NCBI GenBank assembly: GCA_018806985.1
Contig: JADANN010000461.1
Coordinates: 1,426,001-1,490,000, forward strand
From: Angiostrongylus vasorum
Taxonomy: Eukaryota; Nematoda; Chromadorea; Rhabditida; Metastrongylidae
DNA: 64,000 nucleotides
Direction: 5' to 3'
The notes under the pieces are model-generated. The model was not told where the DNA came from. It did not search any database and saw only the letters and a list, made by a program, of their open reading frames with translations. The number at the start of each line of letters is the position of its first letter. Position 1 is the first letter of the stretch. Made by a program: the position numbers and the translations under genes. Positions 12,491 to 24,300 of the stretch are shown in pieces.

Positions 12491-12589
12491 CAGTACTAAA
12501 TCGGAAAAAAGTAAAAGTAATCTCCCTAATGTGATTTTTCTTCTATTCATACACAACCACTGTTTCTTCTTGTTAATCTTTTTTTGCTG

Positions 12590-12855
12590 TTTTAGCTCAT
12601 TATTTACCACTTACTCCTTTTAATGGTAGCGTACATTGCGAAATAGAACTTCGGTGATGCTGAGATATTTGCAAAACTTCCAAACCGCAGGTGTCTATGG
12701 TGGGGGAACAAACGCGCTATTGTGCTTTCCGGGAGTAATGCGTTCACCACCACACCATGTGGGTCCTTCGTTTCGCCTGTCTCTCAGTTAGTTCCATCGA
12801 TCTCTCCCATCAGCATCATTGAAGTTATATTTCGCAATATATCCTGCCGTTAAAA
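12590..12855 (-). repeat. Family B element, reverse copy with inverted ends
   Basis: The tRNA-like core reads in reverse (GGACCCACATGG orientation). The unit ends in imperfect inverted repeats, AATGGTAGCGTACATTGCGA on the left and GCAATATATCCTGCCGTTAA on the right. Confidence 0.85.
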
Positions 12856-13125
12856 AAAGTAGGCAGTAAATAATAGGTTAAAATTGTGATTATAACTACA
12901 GCCCCAGCTTAACTGGGTCCATTGCCGATTTGGGCTCCCCAGATCGATCCCGCTGACGGGTGATTGCTGATGGCAGAAATCGATAGAACTAGCTGAGAGA
13001 CAGGCGAAACGAATGACACGCATGGTGTGGTGGTGAACGTGTTACTCCCTGGAAAGGACAATAATGCGTTCGTTCCCCCACCGCGACACCTGCTGTCTGG
13101 AGTTTTGCAAATATCTCAGCATCAT
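12856..13125 (+). repeat. Family B element, forward copy
   Basis: It begins GTAGGCAGTAAATAATAGG, runs through GCCGATTTGGGCTCCCCAG, and ends GCAAATATCTCAGCATCATT. It is joined head-to-head with the preceding reverse unit. Confidence 0.88.
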
Positions 13126-13969
13126 TAAACTTTTTGCTGTTTCTTTTCATGGCTTTTTCTCAGCGGCGAAAGTTCTTTTGTTCCTAAATAAACTTTATTG
13201 TAGATCATATCAAAAATTAATAAGTAGCATACCTTTTCGAGTTAAAAAAGCATCAAAGTCTTTTCTTCCTTGTAAGGGGATATCACAACGAAAAGTACGG
13301 AAAGTTGAAGAAAAAATATGTTTTTCTCTTCTTAAATTTCTTTATTGGGGAAGTTGAACAATGAAGCAGCTAATAGATAATGAAATTCCTCCTTTGGTAA
13401 TTGGTAGCTGAAGCCAATTCGATAAGAACAAAACTCTTTGAGATAGGCAGCGCTTAACCGCACCCAATTTTTCGGACGGCGTCTGGCATGCATTGAATTG
13501 GATGCACACAGTCTTCCGAAGATTCCCATCCCGTCATTCTCATTCAGAGAAAAAACATTTTATAACTACCTTCAGCTTCAGCAATAGTCTTTCCCATGTT
13601 ACTCTGCCTGTATAGTAATTAGACTAATCATAGTGGAAGACTGATGAAAAGAAGATTAAACTCGTCACAATAACTATTTTCCGTAGGTTTTAATAAGTAG
13701 AAGATTTCTTTACTCGACAACCAGTGTCTTGAACAACAACGGTGGTGTGAAAGGTAACGATTCAATAAGAAATCTTAAAATGAAATCTGCTGTAAAAAGA
13801 AATCTGCGAAGAAGGAAGGGAAAACAATTATGAAAAGGAGACGTATTGAATTCAACACAAGTTGTTTCGAATATGATAATAGTTGTGAAATTGAAAGTAC
13901 TGAAACGAAATCAATACTGAAATCAATGAAAATGAGGAAAACGAAGGATGAGAGCAGTCATCATGTGGC

Positions 13970-14235
13970 GCTAATCAATGTGCTTCGATCCCATTCGTAG
14001 CATCACAGGAGTGATTGAAGGCCACACTTTTGGCCAATCCTACGACATCCGGGGGGTCTACCGATCCATAAAGCAACCATCCTTATCCGTCCTTTTGTCC
14101 TATTCTACAAATGCAGTATCAATTTGCTGAAAACTGAGGGATTGCTAAAGTTTGGTTGGACCGACGTGCGAGAACAATCCGAGGACTATTTGCTCCACAA
14201 ATCATCTCTAACTATTGCGCTATACGTACCACTAT
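13970..14235 (-). repeat. Family A-like SINE, very old copy
   Basis: Only the frame of the element remains: GATCCCATTCGTAGCATC near the tail end and CATCTCTAACTATTGCGC at the head. Confidence 0.55.
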
Positions 14236-14311
14236 GACGAAAATATGTTGTTAGAGTTACTGTATAAACGTGAAAAAAAGAAATAAAAGAACTAGACTCT
14301 GTTATTGTCAT

Positions 14312-14615
14312 TAGTCAGATGCTTGATGCCTTTGGTTGTGTAATGCCTTGGTTCGATCTCCTCCCACCACCCTCCTCCGATCCACGGGGGAATGCTTTAA
14401 CCCGGTTATCTCCGAGATTGCAAGAAGAATCGACACGACCAGCATTCCACGATGGCCATAAAGAAGACGAAATTCTCAAGCAGCATCCGAAACAACACGC
14501 GAAATTTTCGAAGAGCTTTGTGGGCGGATGAATTCCATGAGAACGCCTCCAATGCAAGAAGTGCTGGGATCCGCACGGCAGATGTGATGGCATTTCATGT
14601 AAGAGTGTAGAAACA
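14312..14615 (+). repeat. Family C repeat
   Basis: GGTTCGATCTCCTCCCACC, CGGTTATCTCCGAGATTGC, CATAAAGAAGACGAAATTCT and GGGATCCGCACGGCAGATG are present. Confidence 0.8.
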
Positions 14616-14879
14616 TGTAAACAGTTCGGCATTGTTGACGATCTTTTCCAAACCAGGTGGTGGCGGCCGGATTGTGACCGCCGCTGCCTTCACCGCCTCC
14701 GTCGCACAGCACCACCACCCAAGACGACCCATACGAGACGATATCATCGTTGGATAATTTATTGATATCGTATGAGATATCCGTCTAAACTGACATTTTC
14801 GTCCATAAAAAGCATCGTGTGTTTCCAGCGTGGACATTGAATACGAATAAATAAAACTCTTAGTGATCTAGCTTTCTCA

Positions 14880-15260
14880 GATATGTTTTGTGCGGCTAAT
14901 CTCATCTTCTTCCACGGCCTGTAGCAGAACGTCATGTGATTTTCATCAGTTTATTTTTTCTTTTTAAGACTACTTCTATTAGTGAACACCATGAGAATAG
15001 CTACTGTTACCTTCGACACGGAACGTAGGTTTTACTGGAACATTTTGTTAGTAAATCGGTAATTGACACACAACAACAACAACAACAACAACAACAACGA
15101 AAACAACAACAACAACAGCAACAGCAATGACGACAACAACACTCTTATCTGAAACATTTTTTTGCCACTCTATGAATCGCTGTTTTTTTTCTCGTAGACG
15201 TCTTTTCATTCTTGCTCTTTGGTGAGAAAAAATTGAGTATTGGTTTTAGAAGATTTTCGG
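14880..15260 (+). promoter_or_regulatory. Upstream region and likely trans-splice acceptor of the exchanger gene
   Basis: A GGTTTTAG acceptor ends at 15,249, 11 bases before the ATG at 15,261. This is the usual place for spliced-leader addition in nematodes. A GATA-type site (TTATCT, i.e. AGATAA on the other strand) lies at 15,145-15,150. GATA sites drive gut expression in nematodes, but one short match is weak evidence. An AAC repeat at 15,065-15,125 occupies part of the region. Confidence 0.4.
15065..15128. repeat. AAC trinucleotide repeat
   Basis: ACAACAACA repeats with minor interruptions, about 135-195 bases upstream of the exchanger start codon. Confidence 0.95.
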
Positions 15261-15356
15261 ATGTGGCACAGGTGTATTTGTTTACTAGTTATTGTATTAT
15301 CCTTATCGACATTTGGTCAGGAACACGAAGAAAATCAGGCACAAACACGATTTCAG
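15261..15356 (+). CDS. nhx: Exchanger exon: start codon and signal peptide
   Basis: The ATG at 15,261 opens 32 codons beginning [20 protein letters not shown], a classical cleavable signal peptide with a hydrophobic core, followed by a polar stretch ending TRFQ. The exon ends CAG before donor GTTTGG, phase 0. Assignment to the exchanger rests on position, strand and the fact that many NHE proteins begin with such a peptide. There is no overlap with a conserved domain to prove the link. Confidence 0.65.
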
Positions 15357-18300
15357 GTTTGGTTTTTCTTTTTTTCACTCACTCACTCATTCATTCATTC
15401 ATTCATTCATTCATTCAATCATCCATTCATTCATTTACAACTTGTTGAATTTTTGATAAAATTTTCTGCGTCATTAATACTAATTTGTCTGGGGAATAAT
15501 TTCCATAGTGTTCTCAATCCCTACTACTTCTAGATACACAAATTTTGACCATTATAGTAAGATTTATTAGTCAGGATGAAAATCAATAGGATGAAGAATT
15601 TTCTGGCTTTGAAATCTGTCTGCCCCTACACTTCTATAGATCAGAATTTGAATTCCTGTAAAGAACTACCGTATCACCTTTCTCACTCCTGTTTTTGTGT
15701 CTTTTTTAAATTTAAGACAGCTTAAATAATCTAAGAAAAAGTCGAATGAATACGAATTAATACCGTAATTTAGTGAAAGTAAAAAGTGAAATAGTAAAAT
15801 AATAATTTTCTAGGCAGATACTTGCATGAGATACTGTAATTTTCTGGAAAGTTCTTTTTTTGCTTTCAGCTCGTTTGCAGAGGTGTGAAATAAATTTCCT
15901 GATTTTCAAGTTCCTAATCGATTATTGAGAAAAATCTATTCTCGTGTAAAAAATTGAAAATTGTTCGATTAACTTTATAGATTTTAGGAAGCGATAATTC
16001 TTCGAGTATAAAATGGCAATCTCCCAATCTTTTTGAAGAAGGAAAAAACTGTTCCGATAGAATCTTTTGAATTCAGGAGAAAATTGAGAATTGTATTCTT
16101 CTCAAAACACCCGAAGAAAATGGGTTGTGGAAAATTCGTTGATTTCTTCAACTTCTTGTGACGTCATCGATCTTTGGGCAGGAGATGTTTCATTTCTCTT
16201 TGGAGGACTTCTTGGAATTCATTCTCAACCTCTTTCTATTTGTATTTTTCTCATCATTCAATCGATAATTTGTTGTTTTCTTTTAATGACAGATGTCTAA
16301 ATTCTCCAGGAACTCACCAGGCTTTTTTTTACGCTAGAAAAACACTGCTGAAATCGACACAAGAAATGACACCCTTGACATCACTTTTACCACCTATTCT
16401 TTTTTTCATGGCAGGGTATAATGTGAAATACAATCACAATGATGCTGAGGTATTTGTAGAACTGTTGACCGCAGACGTCTGCGGTGGGGATCGAACACGC
16501 TATTACGCTTTCCGGGGGCTAACACATTCACCAACGTACCATGCGGGTCCTTCGTTTCGGATCGCTCTCGGCTACTTCATTGTTGTATTTTTTGTGACAA
16601 CAATATTAAACTTGTTGTTGTTGAGAAATTATTTGATCGAAATGGTGAATGTTAGACAGCTTTTTTATCACTTTATGTTTGTTCAGACTGCGGTTGCGAA
16701 GAAGGAAAATGGCAGAGAAATGCATTACATAAACTTTTGAATGATATGTTTATACCATATGTCAATAAAGGGGCCTAAGGTGCATTAATGAAATGGGATC
16801 GAGCAAACCAGATCAATAATTTTTTCATGATCAAAGAAAAGACATTGCACATGATGTTAACCTTTCATTTACTACTAGAATTGCCTACAAGAGTTTTTTC
16901 GCCCGGAAACGGTAATAACGTGTTCGATCCCCATCGCAAACACCTCTGGTCCGGAGTTTTGCAAACATCTCAGCAGCATTTTGGTTGTATTGCACATAAC
17001 GCTTCAGGTTTTATCTCAACCATTTTCTGCCTCCCACTAGAAAAAAAAAGTAAGGAACGTGTTTGTTGATTCTGTCGACGGATTTTAATGAGCACTTTTT
17101 CTGCACTAAGGATATGACAATTGTGACAATTAACAAAATAAAGAAAAAGGAGAAAATAGAGAAGAATGAGAGATGATGATTGTAGGTGGTTTCGATACGA
17201 TGGCGTGCCAATGAGACACCGTATATGATCGCCACATGGCTTCTAGTAGCGGCAATTGCAAAAAATTTGTAAGCCTTAGATTTTTTTTCTAGTTTACTAT
17301 ATAAATTAAATTGTAATAAGTATTTGCACCCATGATTTCATCGCTTTTACTGTTACCAATACTGTCATCCTTGTTATAATTCTCAGTAACATAGGAAACT
17401 CCCAACGGTTTACCGCCTCGTCGTAACTGGGAGGTGTTCCTGGGTATCAGGCTGCGACGTACGGCGGGGGATTCATCTTACCACAATGGTCTCCCAAGCT
17501 GAGAAGGAGTCCGGCGTTTCCTTCAGGAAGCCTAGCTAAGAGTAAATCAATACCAGTATCCACCACCATCCTGGTATCAAATTAGTCACATGGTGGCAGA
17601 TCTCCCTCTGATTCACAATGGCTGCGACTGCCTGTGGTGGTGACGACCTGGGGCAGAATTTGGCCATGCTGACCTAGGGATTCCAGGGAACCACAATGGC
17701 TAAACTAGCAAATCTCTGAAAAATGGAGATTATGCTGGGGCCCGCACATTCAGTGAGGACGAGCCATTGAAGTATCAAGTAGGTAGTGGCGTAGGAAAAT
17801 GCTTTACAAATTGTAATACAATGGTTTTACGAGAATTTTCTCGAAAAACTCCTAAATCTTCGATTGTAGTAGTCGAGAAACATTTGTGCTTTTTCACCAA
17901 GAGAAAGTCTGGCGTGTTTTATTCAGTTAATTCATTATTTGTTCCTTAACATAGTTATCATGTTTTTTGGCAAGATGAGGAAAAAAAAGAAGAAAAGAAC
18001 TAATTTTAAAGATTTTCCTACCCAGTAAAGAATTTCGTCTTTCATTTTCAGTATTTCATGTGTTCAAGCCGATCGCTAACATTTTGCCGGACTCGTCACT
18101 GTTGATCGCCGTCGGTTTAGTGATCGGGTTAATACTGAAGGAATCCGGAACTCATATTTCCTACTCATTGGATTCTCATGTGTTTTTCCTTTATCTTTTA
18201 CCACCGATAATTTTTGATGCGGGTAATCTATTCGAACCTACAGATTTTTTTTTCAAGTTGTACTAATATTTTCGCTTAAATCTGTTTTCTTCTATGATTT

Positions 18301-21300
18301 CAGGTTACTTTATGCCAAATCGAGCCCTTTTTGAGAATGTCGACTCCGTAGTTTTATTTGCTGTTGTCGGTACTATATGGAATTGTTTAGCTATAGGTAA
18401 GAATAGTTATTTAAACTTTATTTCACACTATCCTACTTCACGTATTGCACTGATACTGGTACTGTTTCTCATTCGATTTGTTTCCTCGCCACCATCATTG
18501 ACGAAAGGTCTTCCTTCGGCTTTCCGCACGAAGATTTTCGAGAACGCCCTCTTTTTCATAACTTTTTTTCTTGGTCCTAGTTTTGTCCTTTGTCGAACAC
18601 TTTACTGAGAATCCGTACTATTTGCTTTTGTTCGTAGTCAAATCGCTTTCCACTTTTGTTCTGGGCGTTCGTTAACGTAAAATCCTAAGCCGGAAAGGTC
18701 AGTGACCTGAGCGCCGATATTCAACGAGTTGTATACCGTGATGGAATCAGTGGCGGGCAGTTTAATCAAACAAGTCCATGATTTTATTCATGCTGTGGAA
18801 GATACATAGTGAAAATTTGATTTTTGAACGTTTTTAGGATCTTCTCTACTGTTATTATCAAGTTACGGGGCTTTTTCAATGAGCTTCTCAACGACAGAGA
18901 TTTTCGTTTTCTCTGCGCTAATCTCAGCTGTGGACCCGGTGAGTGTTAGGCTCTTTCAATTCGATTGTCAGGCTTTGAGATTATCAGAGATGTTAAGGTT
19001 GCTGTTATCGCCGTCTTCGAGGAGATCAACGTCAACGAATTCATCTTCGTGAATGTGTTCGGCGAAGCACTCTTCAATGATGGTGTGACTGTGGTACGTT
19101 AAAATTACTCACGCCCTTTTTTTTTCAAGGAGTCAAATCGCTATTGTGCTTATCGGCGCAAGTCGGTTTCCGTCTGTGTGGGTTTTCTTTCTCTAGAGGT
19201 TGAAGATGCTGTGCACTACACCCACTACCCCTGTTTGTTCGATCCTGCTTCAGGCGAACCAAGACCTACAATCTTCTGAGATCTGCAAATTGGTGCCAGA
19301 CACATCTGCCGTTCTGCAATAAGGTGGCGGTGGATTATGCTGAGAACCTTGGATCGGTTTACAACAACGTCTAGGATTCTAAAGGAATAAATCGACCACA
19401 TTCAACGAAATTGATAAGGATGGCAAATCCCGAGAGTAACTGTCGAGCTCATATGCAAACCCGCTCGAGCTTCGAGTCGAAGAAGGATGTTAGAAAGCCA
19501 TTCGAACGAAGGAGTAAGAGGGATTCGAAGAGTTTATAATATAGGGGTCATGTAAACAAGAACGAAAATAAAAATTTCATGTTGGCCGTTGATGTTCTTG
19601 GCGACAGTCATTAGCCGATCAGAGCAGTGGCATTCGGCTTTCGCTGAATGATAACATTTCATAACATGGTGGATAAAAGGGAAATAGTTTAGTGTGAAGA
19701 GCGGTCAGTATGAGTCGCTGAGGATGCAGTCTGTGTCTTCACAGAGAGCATCCATTATGGTCATGAAGTTATGCTTTCAAACACACTCGTCATGATTTAT
19801 TTTCACGCTTTTAGTTTGATCTTCTTTCCTCTTGGAAACAAGCATCAAGGATTTATTTGTTTGAGAACTTAGTACCAAATGAGCACATGATCGTCGACTT
19901 ACATCATAATTTAATATTTAAGAAGAAGGACATTCTCGAGATCGACCAGTAGGAACACAAAAAAAGTAGCAGAAAATTAAATGATTAAGGTATCTGAAGG
20001 TAGAAAAAGGTAGAACAAAGGAAACAATTACAGCCGACTATTGAAATGGTATTCAGTTTGCTGAGGTTGTATTTCACATGGTACCCTACCATGAAAAAAT
20101 TGTAGTAGGCAGCAGTTAAAAAGTTAACATTGTGGTTTCAACTATAGCCTCAGCTTAACTAGGTTCAATGCCGATTTGGGCTCCTCAGATCAATCCCGTT
20201 GGCGGGTGGTTGTTGATGGCACTGATCCATACAAAACTAGCTGAGAGACAGGCGAAACGAAGAACCTGCATGGTGTGGTGGTGAACGCGTTAACTCCCCG
20301 GAAAGGACAATAGCGCGTTCGTCTTTCCCCTCACCGCAACCACCTGCGGTCCGGAGTTTTGCAAATATCTCAGCTTCATTACAGTGGTATTCAGTTTATC
20401 CACAAGTTATTAAAGTGAAGCTAGCTGACATCGAAACGGGTTTTCCTTCCTAACATTCGAATGAAAGATCTGTTTCCTAACTATCATATAAGGAAAAAAA
20501 CTGGAAATGAAGGATAAAAGGATAGAACGTTCGACGTTGATCAACCGCTTAGGGACAAGTCATGCATTCCACTGCACTCACAGTGGTGACTGGAAATATA
20601 TTTGGCCCATAAAACAACTTATTAGGGCTTACCAGTGTTTAAAGTCAGCGCTTTTTTTTGTCCTCTTAGCATGTTTGGTAGCTGTTTTCTTACATCGGAG
20701 GGATGAAAGCTTCGTTAGCTCATGGCGCGAGATTTGAACCAACAACCCTGTATGTATTGAAGTGTATCTGGAAAGTAATGCGCCAGACATGATATTAAAT
20801 TCGTAGATAACGTGTTTACAAGCTTTCTACTATATTTATTATTTTAAGGTACTGTACCAGATGTTCAAGAGTTTCACGCTGATCGGCGTCGAAAATTTGA
20901 AGCCGATCGACTACGGTGCTGGTGTTTTGTCGTTTTTCGTTGTTGCTTGTGGTGGAGCTGTCGTTGGACTAATTGCAGCGTTAATCGTCAGTCTCATCAC
21001 AAAGTATGTGTACTGGTATTTCGTTGACCTGGAACTTTTCCATTTCACTCAGCCATTTTTTTCTTCCATTTATTTGTTAGTGATTTCAACAATTCTTAAT
21101 CTTCATCGATAGAAAAATCACCTGTAAAGATCATGAAGCGAAATGTGTACACGAAAATAGTGCGACTATATGGGACATAAATACAAAAGAAAAGATTTCC
21201 TTTCACTCTTATACCTGGTTTTGGAATCGGAAAGTTGTGGAACTTCTGAAGAATCATCAGATTGAATGTTACGGCTTCTGATGCCTTTTAGACCAGCTTT

Positions 21301-24300
21301 CTTAAGATCAAAGTAAACTTAGAGAAATTTCACGACGGTCGCCCAGCTCAGTTTTATTAACAGCGTTTGTTAAACTGAGTAGAATACTCTATCTTCGACA
21401 ATTTGACGGCTCGCCCTCACTGGTTGTGCGGGCCCCAGCATAATCATAACTTTTTCGGAGATTTGCTGGTTAAGCCATTGTGGTTCCCTGGAATCCCGAG
21501 GTCAGCTTGGCCAAAGTCTGCCCCAGGTCTTCACCACCGCAGGCAGTCGCCGCCCTTGTGGATCAGAGGAAGATTTGCCACCATGCTGTTGGCTTACTCT
21601 TAGCTGGGTCTTTCTGGTGGAAAAGCAGGACTCGTTTTCAGCATGGGAAACCTAGCCCGTAAGGTGAATCCCACCGCTGTACATCGCAGCCTGATACCCA
21701 GGAAGACCTCCCAGCCACGATGAGGCAGCAAATCATTGGGAGGATATAATATGGGAGAGTATACTATTTAGGAAACCATTTAAGTAACAAAGGTTAAAAC
21801 TATTAGAGAATAGAGGAGTAGCCATGGAGATAATAAAAATGCTTGAGTTTGCTTTAAAACTTTCTTATGTTTCAAAAAAGCTTTCAGCATGAAAGCACAC
21901 ACTTTCTTATTTTTGTCTTTGATACAGTGGATAGGCTGTACACATGCTGTATAAACTATTAGAGACCTTGGAATACTGAGCAATGATGTTGTAGCTATTT
22001 AACCCTGACATTTCTATTCTTTCCGTTTTTTTTCCGCATCAAGGACCTTCTTTAGTCGATAGAAATGGAGAATTCCAATATCGCGTTCTGAAGTACTGCT
22101 TGAGTAAGTTTTGTCATCGGGCTGATATCGTAGCATATGGTCTGGATCTGTTCAAAACCGCGTTTTTCTTAAGCGATTGTCTTTCAACTAATATTGTATG
22201 AATTCTACTAGAAATAGGTCAGGTGCGAAATTGTAGCAAAAGGCAGATAGTCGATGCTGTGTACTCATACTTTTTGCCTAAACCATGGCCTTAGCAGTTC
22301 TCTCCTGTCTGAGCATTGAATCACGACATATAAAGTGTGGAAATCACAGCTAATGTTGATGAGGGCTGGTAGTTGCCTCCTCAGGTGCGTCGTGTTTGAC
22401 AGTACCTACTGCTTCACAAATTGTGCACATTCCAGCACTTTCTTCACTCGGATTGTTGTCTTGCATATACCATCCACTAAGGCGTTTAAATTTTGGTGCC
22501 GATTCCGCTGCTACTTGAGGGTTTTCTCCTATGATAGAGTTGCAATATTGCTTATAGTTCTTCACAAAGCTAGCTACCTGCTTTTATCAGCTAGGGAAGC
22601 TCTTTTCTGGCAATTCTTCTACAATCTTTCTGAAACCGAAGAAGTAGAGGCTTGATTGGCGGGAGTAGAGTGGAGAGATCGCGATAACTACTATTTTTAC
22701 ATTGTAAGGCTCTTTTGTGTTTGGATATGTGTGCTTCTGTATCGGATGTTTTTAATATTTTGTCCTTTGGTTTTGTGCTAAGGGCGCGTGTGACGCAGTG
22801 TTCGGAGGCGCCCTGCAATACACATGAGATCGATCCTCGCGTCCAAGGCTCCCTGCTTACCAAGCTATCCATCCTTCCGGGATCGGCAAGTTGGTGCCAG
22901 ACTTGTCTGGGAGGATAGCAGCATTGGCTCGATACAATGGTAGGCACTGCGACTCACTGGAAATGCCAGATATGCAATAACCTCCAACGATCCTTAAGAA
23001 AGTCGAATGTATGGCGCCTTTTCCAGGGATTGATCAACGCCGATAGCTTTATCTTAGCTTTAGGGCGCCCATAACCACGGCGCTACACAAACTGCTGTAT
23101 AAATGAATCAACTAAATTTCCACGGATGCCGTTTTACAATTATTCATAGACTATAGTGTGCTGGTCATAAGCATTAGTTCTAATAAGGCATGCCGATCTT
23201 TCCGGTATGATGTGGAGATGAATGGGTGTTACTGCTGAGATCGGAGTAGATGTAGTAGACGTTCATCCCCAATGCTCTTCTAGACCTAGTTGTTGTTGGG
23301 TAACCGAGTAGGGTCACCGCCTCTTTGAAATTGGCGAAATCCAGGCGAACCTTGCAGATGTTGTTTTAAACGTACGTAGGTTTAGCCTTCACGGCTGCTC
23401 TTCTCTCCTTAAAATCATTTTTTTCCCGACTTCACTTCCTATTGTTATGGCCTCAGACATGCTCTTTTGGTTCTGCATGACTGTTGAGTTTCAGTTAATT
23501 TTTTAATTCACGATTTCTTATGCAGGTGCCTTGCGACTTTTAAATCCTCCTTTGTTCCTAGCACTACATTTAAGTTCGAGTGAGCCTTTAGTGTTCTCAG
23601 TTTTTTTTTGGACCTTAATTTAATTAGTATTCCCAGTTTCTCAGCATAATTAATATCCTGGTCGATATTACCAATAATGGCATTTTTTAAAAGCAGACCA
23701 AGGAGACGACTAAATCTCTGTTATCCCTTGTTAACTTCTTAAGATCTTATATTTATAGGATATTGTTTCTTGAGTTTTGCAGCCTTCAATTCTTTCTACG
23801 AAAAACAAATCCCCCCACCAAAATGACGTAGAAGATGGTCTAAAATGGCAATAAACTATGGACAACATCGCCTTTGGTTAGGCGAAGCCCTCGGTTTTAG
23901 ACGATCTGGCTAATTTCATTATGATATTCAGGAATTTGGCCATGGCTACCAAGGACACCATTAGTTCTCATAGTAAACTCAGACAGACTCTTATTTCCGT
24001 TCCATTTTATTTTGTAAATTTGAATGTGAGGTTTTTCCCAGATTTCTCTGAGGTGAATCTTGGCATGAAAGTCAAAATTATGACTTTTAGGAAGGTATAA
24101 GACTCTGTAGTCCTTTGCTAAATCGATGCAGAACGCCTCGTTCTTGTATTGCTGCTGTTCACAGACGAAGATGATTGTAAAAGTCAGTATTTGTCCGCAT
24201 TTTTTTCAACTGTAACCCTCATATTCAACGTGGTAGTTGGTCAATGGTTCATTGACAAATTAGTTACAAAAGTGACGAGAAATGCATCTCTGCTGACTCG

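Larger units (their letters stand above)
15357..18051 (+). other. Intronic region expected to contain one unrecognised exchanger exon
   Basis: The protein needs a segment between the signal peptide and the helix starting FHVFKP, normally 30-60 residues including a first membrane segment. The upstream exon ends in phase 0 and the downstream one needs one base carried over, so the missing coding length should be 1 modulo 3. Reading all three + frames I found no convincing match. The region holds an ATTC repeat, two family B copies and one family D copy. Confidence 0.6.

Noticed and set aside
13830..14000. Small ORF beginning MKRRRIEFNTSCFEYDNS
   Set aside because: 57 codons running into an old SINE copy, with no homology and no splice support.
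16174..16740. 188-codon open frame with hydrophobic segments on the + strand
   Set aside because: It passes through a family B repeat (16,381-16,580) and has no match to exchanger sequence. Tested as the missing exon and dismissed.
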